NCBI GenBank assembly: GCA_016872875.1
Contig: VGYW01000367.1
Coordinates: 1 to 8,220, forward strand
Source: Planctomycetota bacterium
Lineage (GTDB): Bacteria; Planctomycetota; PUPC01; DSUN01
Reading direction: 5' to 3'
DNA length: 8,220 nt
Part shown: piece after piece, positions 1-5,218 of the stretch
How positions within the stretch are numbered: position 1 is the stretch's first letter
Layout of the letters: each line of letters starts with the position of its first letter
Translations under genes and position numbers: made by a program
Notes under the pieces: generated by a model
What the model saw: the letters and a program-made list of their open reading frames with translations, nothing else
Database searches by the model: none
Told to the model about the DNA's origin: nothing

Positions 1-527
1 CGGCCACTTCCGGAGTTGGCCAACTCCGGAACCCGCGCCGCAGGCACTGGGGCGCCCGCAGGCATGGCTACGGACCTCGCGAGGTCCGTAAGCCCAGCCG
101 AGCGGACGCTCGGGACGGCCACTACCGGAGTTCGCCAACTCCGGAACCAGCGCCGCAGGCACTGCGACGCCCGCAGGCATGGCTACGGACCTCGCGAGGT
201 CCGTAAGCCCAGCCGAGCGGACGCTCGGGACGGCCACTTCCGGAGTTGGCCAACTCCGGAACCCGCGCCGCAGGCACTGGGGCGCCCGCAGGCATGGCTA
301 CGGACCTCGCGAGGTCCGTAAGCCCAGCCGAGCGGACGCTCGGGACGGCCACTTCCGGAGTTGGCCAACTCCGGAACCGGCGCCGCAGGCGCGGGGACAC
401 CCGCAGGCATGGCTGCGGACCTCGCGAGGTCCGTAAGCGCCGCCAAGCGGACGCTGCGAACGGCCCTTTCCGGAGTTGGCCAACTCCGGAACCGGCGCCG
501 CGGGTGCGAGGCCCCCCGCAGGCACGG
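1..527. repeat. 115-bp tandem repeat array with paired palindromes
   Basis: Four full units (1-115, 116-230, 231-345, 346-460) and a degenerate partial fifth (461-527). Units 1 and 3 are identical over all 115 bases; unit 2 differs from them at five positions; units 4 and 5 diverge increasingly, as expected at an array edge. Each unit holds palindrome A (24 bp, half-site TTCCGGAGTTGG, at 8-31, 238-261, 353-376 and 468-491; imperfect in unit 2 at 123-146). It also holds palindrome B (22 bp, half-site TACGGACCTCG, at 69-90, 184-205 and 299-320; outer base pair lost in unit 4 at 414-435). A third short hairpin, CCGAGC-GGAC-GCTCGG, is at 98-113 and its equivalents in units 2 and 3. Two GCAGGCA direct repeats (40-46, 58-64) lie between A and B. 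The period is not a multiple of three, so any reading frame changes from unit to unit and the array is not protein-coding. It reaches the window edge, so its full copy number is unknown. No function is established; hairpin-bearing mobile repeat, structural DNA or protein-binding array are all possible. Confidence 0.93.
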
Positions 528-547
528 GGCGCCGGAGTGAAGCGCGT

Positions 548-630
548 CTTGGGCTTGCCGAAGGGCGACGCCTCGGCGGAGCTGTCGCTCTTCGGTTCCG
601 CTCATTACGGGTTTCGTTCCCTCGCCCAAG
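548..630. repeat. Nested inverted repeats, possible structured RNA
   Basis: The outer arms are CTTGGGC (548-554) and GCCCAAG (624-630), a perfect 7-bp pair. Inside them CCGAAGGGCGAC (558-569) pairs with GTCGCTCTTCGG (584-595) over 12 positions, one of which is a G-U wobble if read as plus-strand RNA. The same CCCAAG/CTTGGG hexamer recurs at 705-717. This could be a structured RNA, a decayed repeat element or a terminator-like structure. No U tract follows, and no known RNA family was recognised. Confidence 0.45.
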
Positions 631-734
631 GGGGGCCGGGCCCACTCAGTCACGTGTCGAGGTGCGCGCGAATCTGTTATTGCACCCGTGCGCAGAGAGT
701 CTTGCCCAAGGCTTGGGGGCCTCGGACCCTTCCA

Positions 735-795
735 GGCGTTCCCGTCCTCGACTCCTCCCCTCTCCCAGGCCGAGAGAATCGAGGACGAAGGACGA
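735..795. repeat. Short copy of GAGGAC-type inverted repeat
   Basis: CGTCCTCGA at 743-751 is a perfect inverted match to TCGAGGACG at 779-787, and weaker complementarity extends to roughly 735-754 and 776-795. The dodecamer CGTCCTCGACTC at 743-754 is also found, inverted, in the right arm of the larger element at 1986-2084. The two elements therefore look like members of one dispersed family flanking the 879-1976 gene. Confidence 0.6.
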
Positions 796-824
796 TGGCG
801 ATCAGCCCCCCCGTTGATGGCTCA

Positions 825-853
825 TTGACACGCCAGGCGTTGCCCGCTAGAAT
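825..853 (+). promoter_or_regulatory. Sigma-70-type promoter of the HEAT/L12-like gene
   Basis: A perfect -35 box TTGACA (825-830) is followed by a 17-base spacer and TAGAAT (848-853), five of six matches to the -10 consensus. Transcription would begin near 860, giving a leader of about 19 nt that contains only the ribosome binding site. This is the strongest promoter match in the window and supports the internal GTG start at 879 over any upstream start. Confidence 0.82.
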
Positions 854-866
854 CTTCGCGGGACGC

Positions 867-872
867 AGGAGG
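867..872 (+). promoter_or_regulatory. Shine-Dalgarno AGGAGG fixing the start at 879
   Basis: AGGAGG lies six bases before the GTG at 879. It decides the start, because the same frame stays open far upstream into the tandem repeats. Confidence 0.85.
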
Positions 873-878
873 CAACGG

Positions 879-1976
879 GTGAAGGGCTTCGAGGAGCTTG
901 CGGCGGACCTGGCCCACGGCGCGAGCGCGCGCGAGCGGATCGCGGCTGCCGAGCAGCTCGCGGGGCTGGACGATCCGCGCGTGGCGCCCACGCTGGCCAG
1001 GGCGCTGGCCGACCCCGACCCCTCGGTGCGCGAGCGGGTGGAGGCGCTGCTCGGGGAGTTCGCCCGCCGCGACCGCCAGGGGCACCTGGGCGCCCTCCTC
1101 GCCGAGGCCGAGCGCGTGGCCGCGGCTCTGGCCGCGGAAGCCCAGCGCCTCCGCGGCGCGGCGCCCGAGGAGCCCTCGGCCCACCCCGTGGAGCCGCTCC
1201 CGCCGCCCGAGGGCTTCGATGGCCCGTGCGCCATCGTGCGCCTCACGGGCGGGGCGATGGACCTCAAGCGTGTGAGCCGCCTCGTGGGCGGAGCCGTCGG
1301 GCTGCCCCCATTCGAGGTCGCTCGCGGCGTTCAGGCCACCAAGGGCTTCCTCGCGCGCGGCGTGCCGGCGGCCACGGCGCGCAAGCTCGTCGCGCAACTG
1401 GCCGAGGCCGGCGTGACGGCGGGCGCGCTGCCAATGGACGCCTTGCCTGAGCCCCTCAAGCCGCATCGGCTGCGCGAGCCGGGGTTCGGGGCCGACGCCC
1501 TGCGGGGCCGCCTCCTGCCCACCGGGGAGGAGAGCGTGCCGTGGCCGAGCGTCGAGCTCGCCGTCGCCGCGCGCGTGGAGATGGACCTCGAGCCGCGTGC
1601 GCTGGAGGAGGACTGGTCGTCGTTCACCCGCCCGCTGCGCCCGCGCGCCCAGCGGCGGGCCGACCAGGAGCCGGTCTACGACCACATCATCGAGGTCTTC
1701 GCCGCCGAGCCGCCCCGCCGCCTGCGCCTGGTGACCTACGAGCTCGACTTCAGCGTGATGGCGCGCCGCCCGGCGCGCTTCAGCCGCGTCGCACGAATGG
1801 CGCGCGAGCTCTTCCGCCGCATGGACCGCGCCCGCGCCGCCGCCGGCATCAGGCGCCTCGCCGACCTCGACGAGGAGAACTGGCACGACCTCACGTTCAC
1901 ATCCCCCGTGGGCTACGAGGACTACGTGGCCTGGCAGCGGCTGCTCCTGAGCCTGGGCGTGCCGCTGCCGGTGTGA
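879..1976 (+). CDS. HEAT-like / L7-L12-CTD-like domain protein, function unknown
   Basis: A 365-aa soluble protein with no signal peptide or membrane segment. Residues about 1-64 are helical and HEAT-like (DPRVAPTLARALADPDPSV followed by a second amphipathic helix). Residues 65-110 form an Ala/Glu-rich helix and a Pro-rich linker. Residues about 113-184 follow the spacing of the ribosomal L7/L12 C-terminal domain by eye: a strand with AIVRL, a D-L-K-R-V helix, V-GGAVGLPPFEVARG where L7/L12 has RGATGLGLKEAKD, then KGFLARGV, a helix A-KLVAQLAEAG and a final strand. Residues 205-365 form a C-terminal domain I do not recognise, rich in conserved-looking aromatics and charged residues (EEDWSSFTRPLRPRAQRR, EPVYDHIIEVF, TYELDFSV, ENWHDLTFTSPVGYEDY). 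Start: GTG with AGGAGG six bases upstream, behind a strong promoter. It is followed after 120 bp, across a large inverted repeat, by comF on the same strand. The coding call is secure; the domain resemblance is inference and the function unknown. Confidence 0.85.
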   Translation: MKGFEELAADLAHGASARERIAAAEQLAGLDDPRVAPTLARALADPDPSVRERVEALLGEFARRDRQGHLGALLAEAERVAAALAAEAQRLRGAAPEEPSAHPVEPLPPPEGFDGPCAIVRLTGGAMDLKRVSRLVGGAVGLPPFEVARGVQATKGFLARGVPAATARKLVAQLAEAGVTAGALPMDALPEPLKPHRLREPGFGADALRGRLLPTGEESVPWPSVELAVAARVEMDLEPRALEEDWSSFTRPLRPRAQRRADQEPVYDHIIEVFAAEPPRRLRLVTYELDFSVMARRPARFSRVARMARELFRRMDRARAAAGIRRLADLDEENWHDLTFTSPVGYEDYVAWQRLLLSLGVPLPV

Positions 1977-1985
1977 TAGGCCACA

Positions 1986-2084
1986 ATCGTCCTCGTCCCT
2001 CGTCCTCGTCCGTCGTCCTCGATCCTCTTGCTTTGGCGGACGGAAGAGTCGAGGACGAGGACGAGGGACGAGGACGAGGACGAT
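1986..2084. repeat. Large imperfect GAGGAC-type inverted repeat
   Basis: The left arm, 1986-2029, is built from CGTCCTCGTCC-type blocks. The right arm, 2044-2084, is built from the complementary GAGGACGAGG blocks. They are separated by a 14-base loop centred on GCTTTGGCGGACGG. The arms share their outer ends (ATCGTCCTCGTCC / complement) and inner ends (CCTCTT / AAGAG), with slippage between internal repeats. It starts 9 bases after the stop of the upstream gene and ends 12 bases before comF. As RNA it would form a long hairpin, so it may act as a transcription attenuator or mRNA stabiliser. No T tract follows, so a canonical terminator is not supported. It shares CGTCCTCGACTC with the element at 735-795, which points to a dispersed repeat family. 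Confidence 0.8.
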
Positions 2085-2096
2085 AGGGGGTGGGAA

Positions 2097-2876
2097 GTGT
2101 CTCTCAGCGCATGGCGCGAATCGCTCTGGCGTCTCGTCTTCCCCGAGTTGTGCCTGGTGTGCGGCGCGGCGCTGGAGCTTGGCCGGCGGCACTTCTGCGT
2201 GGCCTGCTACAAGGGCCTGCCGTGGGTCGGCGAGAATGCCTGCCCGCGGTGCGGCGCGGCCACGGGACACTACGCGAGCCTTGAGGGCGGCTGCGCGACG
2301 TGCCGCGGCATTCGATTCGCCTTCCGCCGCGCGGTGGCCCCGCTCCGCTACCAGGGGGTGGCCCGCGAGCTCATCCTGGCCTTCAAGCTCGGCCGCCGCG
2401 GCGCGCTCGCCTACGTGCTGGGCGACCTGATGTGCGATTATCTGGCCGATGGCGGGCTGAGCCTGGCGGCGGACCTCGTGGTGCCGGTGCCGCTCCACTG
2501 GCGGCGGCGGCTGAAGCGCGGGTTCAACCAGGCCCGCCTGCTGGCGCTGGAGGTCAGCACGCGCTTCGGCCTGCCGCTGGCCCCTGGCGTGCTCAGGCGG
2601 CGGCGAGCGACGGTGAGCCAGACCGCGCTCTCCGGCTTGGGGCGCGGCGCGAACGTCCGCGGCGCCTTCGCCGTCCGCCGCGCACGAGGCGCACAAAACC
2701 CCCTCGGCCGCCTCGCCAACCACCTGGCCGCCACCGCGAGCATCCTCGGCAAGCGCGTGCTCCTCGTTGACGACGTGTTCACCACGGGCGCCACGGTGAA
2801 CGAGTGCGCGCGAATGCTCCGTGAGGCCGGCGCCGCCGAAGTGCTCGTGGCCACGGTGGCGCACACGTGCAGGTGA
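2097..2876 (+). CDS. comF: ComF family phosphoribosyltransferase-like protein
   Basis: A 259-aa protein, a usual length for the family. Residues 19-69 carry eight cysteines in four CxxC pairs (C19/C22, C34/C37, C49/C52, C66/C69), the N-terminal double zinc ribbon. A type I phosphoribosyltransferase-like domain follows: VVPVPLHWRRRLKRGFNQA (128-146), VSQTALSGLGRGANVRGAF (173-191) and the PRPP-binding loop VLLVDDVFTTGAT (221-233). ComFC proteins act in DNA uptake in competent bacteria, but family members are widespread and their enzymatic substrate is not settled. Between GAF and VLLVDD there is a longer than usual linker (about 192-218, including NPLGRLANHLAATASI). GTG 2097 is chosen because AGGGGG lies six bases before it and the first helix starts there. 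Upstream codons in this frame lie in the inverted repeat and give only acidic/basic low-complexity sequence. It converges with murQ, leaving a 75-bp gap that holds a 9-bp repeat array. It could be cotranscribed with the upstream gene. Confidence 0.93.
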   Translation: MSLSAWRESLWRLVFPELCLVCGAALELGRRHFCVACYKGLPWVGENACPRCGAATGHYASLEGGCATCRGIRFAFRRAVAPLRYQGVARELILAFKLGRRGALAYVLGDLMCDYLADGGLSLAADLVVPVPLHWRRRLKRGFNQARLLALEVSTRFGLPLAPGVLRRRRATVSQTALSGLGRGANVRGAFAVRRARGAQNPLGRLANHLAATASILGKRVLLVDDVFTTGATVNECARMLREAGAAEVLVATVAHTCR

Positions 2877-2913
2877 GGGGACCCACGCTATGCGGGCGGC
2901 CAGGGGCGACGAT

Positions 2914-2953
2914 GATCCGACGGATCCGACTGATCCGACGGATCCGACCGATC
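2914..2953. repeat. 9-bp GATCCGACN tandem array downstream of murQ
   Basis: Four copies of GATCCGAC plus one variable base (g, t, g, c) at 2914, 2923, 2932 and 2941, then a terminal GATC. It lies between the convergent comF and murQ genes and overlaps the last bases of the murQ stop codon (2954-2952). Adjacent GATCCG/CGGATC pairs make small symmetric elements. It is in inverted orientation to the array at 3877-3912. Confidence 0.93.
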
Positions 2954-3863
2954 ACCCGGCGTGTCCCCCCAAGGCGCGGCGCAGCACACCATCGTGCAGC
3001 TCGAGCAGGGCCTTCGCCGCCTCGCGGCTCAGGCCGCGGCGGGCCATGAGGATGGCGGCCTTGAGCTCGCCGCCGGCGTCGGCGAGATACCTGGCTGCCT
3101 CCGCCTCGTCGAGGCCGCAGAGCTGCCGCAGGATGCGGAGGGAGCGAATACGCAGCTTGTTGTTCGTGGCGCGCAGGTCCACCATCAGGTTGCCGTAGCA
3201 CTTGCCGAGCCGCACCATCGCAGCCGTCGTCAGCGTGTTGAGGACCAGCTTCGTGGCCGTGCCCGCCTTGAGGCGCGTGGAGCCCGTGAGCACCTCGGGG
3301 CCAACGTCCATGGCGATGACAACGTCCGCCTGCGGCAGGTCGTCGGGCTGCGGATTGCAGGTGATGAAGAGCGTGCGCGCGGCCAGGGAGCGGGCGAAGT
3401 CGAGCCCGCCCCGCACAAAGGGCGTGAGGCCGCAGGCCGCGATGCCGGCCAGGACGTCGCTCGGGCCGAAGCCGCGCTCGCGGAGGGCGGCGGAGGCGTC
3501 CTCCGCGCGGTCCTCGGCGCCCTCGATGGCGCGCACGAGGGCCTCCCTGCCGCCCGCTATCACGGCCTGCACCTGCTCGGGGGCCGTGCCGAAGGTCGGC
3601 GGGCACTCCGCGGCGTCGAGCGTGCCAAGCCGGCCGCTCGTGCCCGCCCCGATGTAGAAGAGCCGTCCGCCCGCCCGAAACGCCGCGACCACAAGCTCGA
3701 CCGCCGCGGCGATCGCCCCCCGCGCCCCGTGCACCGCGGCAGGCACGAGGGCGTCCTGCCCGTTCATCAGGTCCACTATCTCGATGGCCGACATCTCGTC
3801 CAGGCGCTCGCTTGCCGGGTTGCGCTGCTCGGTGAGGGAGCGGTCGAGGGGGTGAGCCTGCAC
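2952..3863 (-). CDS. murQ: N-acetylmuramic acid 6-phosphate etherase MurQ
   Basis: A 303-aa cytoplasmic enzyme that cleaves the D-lactyl ether of MurNAc-6-phosphate, giving GlcNAc-6-phosphate and D-lactate in peptidoglycan recycling. It is full length for the family. Visible landmarks are the N-terminal TEQRNPASERLDEM (11-24), the SIS-fold sugar-phosphate loop IGAGTSGRLGTLDAAECPP (71-89), EGAEDRAEDA (114-123), ITCNPQ (167-172) and TGSTRLKAGTATKLVLNTL (193-211). E86 in DAAE and E117 in EGAE match the two glutamates known as important in E. coli MurQ (E83, E114). GTG 3863 is chosen because GGAG sits eight bases upstream and the protein then begins as typical MurQs do. An upstream ATG at 3944 would add 27 residues, including TDPTDPTDP encoded by the 9-bp repeat, and would overlap the end of anmK. 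It is second in a two-gene unit behind anmK, and its substrate is that enzyme's product. Confidence 0.96.
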   Translation of the reverse strand: MQAHPLDRSLTEQRNPASERLDEMSAIEIVDLMNGQDALVPAAVHGARGAIAAAVELVVAAFRAGGRLFYIGAGTSGRLGTLDAAECPPTFGTAPEQVQAVIAGGREALVRAIEGAEDRAEDASAALRERGFGPSDVLAGIAACGLTPFVRGGLDFARSLAARTLFITCNPQPDDLPQADVVIAMDVGPEVLTGSTRLKAGTATKLVLNTLTTAAMVRLGKCYGNLMVDLRATNNKLRIRSLRILRQLCGLDEAEAARYLADAGGELKAAILMARRGLSREAAKALLELHDGVLRRALGGHAG

Positions 3864-3871
3864 TCGGGGGT

Positions 3872-3875
3872 CTCC
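3872..3875 (-). promoter_or_regulatory. Shine-Dalgarno GGAG of murQ
   Basis: On the minus strand GGAG stands eight bases before GTG 3863. It lies between the start codon and the 9-bp repeat array, the nearest unit of which ends one base upstream. Pairing of the array in mRNA could therefore affect access to this site. Confidence 0.65.
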
Positions 3876-3876
3876 A

Positions 3877-3912
3877 GGATCGGTCGGATCGGTCGGATCG
3901 GTCGGATCAGTC
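3877..3912. repeat. 9-bp GGATCGGTC tandem array between anmK and murQ
   Basis: Three exact copies of GGATCGGTC (3877, 3886, 3895) and one variant GGATCAGTC (3904). It fills most of the 49-bp anmK-murQ gap and begins on the base directly after the anmK stop codon. The unit is the reverse complement of the GATCCGACC unit in the 2914-2953 array. On the shared anmK-murQ transcript the two arrays are complementary at 32 of 35 aligned positions. Confidence 0.93.
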
Positions 3913-5100
3913 CTATCTCTTCGTGCGTCTGCCTCCTGGCACAATCTTCCCCAGCACCACGGCCTTCCTCGCCCCGGTCGCCGAGGGCAGGTTCCCCGGG
4001 CGGCCGGCCAGGGTCTCGTGGGCCAGGACGGCGAAGGCCACGGCCTCCTTGGCGTCGGCCGGGATGCCGAAGTCGTCGGTCGTCCGCACGGCGATGGGCG
4101 CGAAGGCGCGCGCCAGTCGCTTCATCAGCGTGAGGTTGTGGACTCCGCCGCCGCTGGCGATGACCTCGTCAATCGGGCCGCGCGGGCGGATGAAGCATTC
4201 GCAAGCCTCGTGGATGGTCGTCGCGGTGAGCGCCGTGGCGGTCGCCAGCAGGTTGGCGGCGCCGAGCGCGCCCGAGGCATCAATCACTCGCGAGACGAAG
4301 CGCTGGCCGAACTCGCCGCGCCCTGTGGACTTCGGCGGCGGCCTTCGGAAGTAACGATAGCGCAGGAGCCGCGCGAGGAGGGGCTTGTTCACCCTGCCCT
4401 TTGCCGCCAGCGCGCCGTCCTTGTCGAAGTCGCACCGCGTCATGATGCGCGCCAGCCCGTCGAGAAGCATGTTCCCCGGCCCAGTGTCGAAGGCCACCAC
4501 ATCGCGGGGCCGGCAGGCGGGCGGGAGATAGGTGACGTTTGCGATGCCGCCGATGTTGAGCATCACGCGGCCGAGCGATTCGTGGCGGAAGAGAAGGTAG
4601 TCCACGTAGGGCACGAGTGGCGCGCCCTGGCCGCCGGCAGCCATGTCGCGCGGGCGGAAGTCCGCAACCGTCGTCACGCCCGTCCGCTCGGCGATGACGC
4701 ACGGCTCGCCGACCTGGAGCGTGCCCGTGATTCGCCGGCGGCACATCACGGCCGGCTCGGGCAGGTGCTCAATCGTCTGGCCGTGCGAACCGATGAGAGC
4801 GATCTTGCCCATCGGCACGCCCGCCTCGCGCGCGATGGCGATTGCGGCCTGGGCGAACAGCTCGCCCAGGAAGACGTTCCCCCGGCAGATGAGCTCCCTC
4901 GTCGCCGCCTCCGAGTCCATCAGACAGTTGAGGATGTGGTGTGCGCCGGCGGAATAGGGATACGTCTCGTGCGCGAGCAGCCGCACGCGCGTGGCGAGGC
5001 CCACCCCGCGAATCGCCACCAGCGCTGCCGTGATCCCGTCGTAGGACGTGCCCGACATCAGGCCGATCGCCAGCTCTTCACCGTCACGTTTCGGGCGCAC
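3913..5100 (-). CDS. anmK: Anhydro-N-acetylmuramic acid kinase AnmK
   Basis: A 395-aa cytoplasmic sugar kinase of the ASKHA fold. It hydrolyses the 1,6-anhydro ring and phosphorylates anhydro-MurNAc to MurNAc-6-phosphate, the substrate of MurQ encoded next to it. Motifs in order: GLMSGTSYDGITAAL (13-27), GSHGQTIEHLPEP (104-116), DFRPRDMAAGGQGAPLVP (147-164), LNIGGIANVTYLP (181-193), AFDTGPGNMLLD (203-214) and ASGGGVHN (315-322). D205 in FDTGPGN corresponds to the catalytic aspartate region of the family. Length is near the usual 370-390. The common family sequence in the first motif is DGxD; here it reads DGIT. GTG 5100 is chosen because GAGGAG lies six bases upstream and a -10 box TATAAT is 35 bp upstream. 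The frame remains open far beyond, but that part is antisense to pgeF. It ends with TAG and murQ starts 49 bp later. Confidence 0.95.
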   Translation of the reverse strand: MRPKRDGEELAIGLMSGTSYDGITAALVAIRGVGLATRVRLLAHETYPYSAGAHHILNCLMDSEAATRELICRGNVFLGELFAQAAIAIAREAGVPMGKIALIGSHGQTIEHLPEPAVMCRRRITGTLQVGEPCVIAERTGVTTVADFRPRDMAAGGQGAPLVPYVDYLLFRHESLGRVMLNIGGIANVTYLPPACRPRDVVAFDTGPGNMLLDGLARIMTRCDFDKDGALAAKGRVNKPLLARLLRYRYFRRPPPKSTGRGEFGQRFVSRVIDASGALGAANLLATATALTATTIHEACECFIRPRGPIDEVIASGGGVHNLTLMKRLARAFAPIAVRTTDDFGIPADAKEAVAFAVLAHETLAGRPGNLPSATGARKAVVLGKIVPGGRRTKR

Positions 5101-5106
5101 AACCGG

Positions 5107-5112
5107 CTCCTC
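5107..5112 (-). promoter_or_regulatory. Shine-Dalgarno GAGGAG fixing the anmK start
   Basis: On the minus strand GAGGAG precedes GTG 5100 by six bases. This sets the start immediately before the conserved kinase motif and excludes the long antisense extension. Confidence 0.8.
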
Positions 5113-5134
5113 GTGGTGCTCGGGTCTTCGGCGG

Positions 5135-5163
5135 ATTATAGCCGCCGACGCGTGGCGCCGCAA
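5135..5163 (-). promoter_or_regulatory. Predicted anmK-murQ promoter
   Basis: On the minus strand TTGCGG (5163-5158), a 17-base spacer and a perfect TATAAT (5140-5135). The -35 box matches consensus at only three of six positions, so the call rests on the -10 and spacing. Transcription would start near 5128, about 28 nt before GTG 5100. Confidence 0.65.
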
Positions 5164-5164
5164 C

Positions 5165-5193
5165 TTGATGTTCCGCCCCAAAGCTGGTAGGCT
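5165..5193 (+). promoter_or_regulatory. Possible pgeF promoter, back-to-back with anmK promoter
   Basis: TTGATG (5165-5170), a 17-base spacer and TAGGCT (5188-5193). Matches are four and three of six, so this is weaker than the anmK promoter. It would place the 5' end at about 5200, immediately at the AAGGAG ribosome binding site. Its -35 box is one base from the divergent anmK -35 box. Confidence 0.4.
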
Positions 5194-5218
5194 CAGGCCA
5201 AAGGAGCAGATACCCTTG

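Larger units (their letters stand above)
528..824. other. Non-coding intergenic region with inverted repeats
   Basis: About 300 bases between the tandem array and the first promoter, with no supportable gene. An open frame runs through it into the downstream gene, but its translation looks like random GC-rich sequence and begins inside the repeats. Three structures stand out: nested stems at 548-630, a CCCAAG-G-CTTGGG symmetric element at 705-717, and an imperfect GAGGAC-type inverted repeat at 735-795. These are described separately. Confidence 0.7.

Noticed and set aside
1..527. CRISPR array
   Set aside because: The units are contiguous 115-bp tandem copies without unique spacers, and no cas gene is present.
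16..653. Open frames on both strands within the tandem array
   Set aside because: The 115-bp period shifts frame each unit, and the translations are the same repeat seen in different frames; high GC keeps frames open by chance.
246..878. Upstream extension of the 879-1976 frame by about 211 codons, starting in the tandem repeats
   Set aside because: It crosses the 115-bp repeats and inverted repeats, has no family resemblance, and a strong promoter plus AGGAGG sit immediately before GTG 879.
1986..2096. Rho-independent terminator after the 879-1976 gene
   Set aside because: The hairpin is long and repeat-derived, and it is followed by a G-rich tract and not by T residues.
822..2864. Very long minus-strand open frame opposite the HEAT/L12-like and comF genes
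   Set aside because: It is antisense to two well-supported genes. Its His/Arg/Ala-rich translation shows no family motifs, and it spans the inverted repeat at 1986-2084.
3864..3944. Upstream ATG start for murQ adding a TDPTDPTDP segment
   Set aside because: The segment is encoded by the 9-bp repeat, has no counterpart in MurQ proteins and would overlap anmK; GTG 3863 has GGAG at eight bases.
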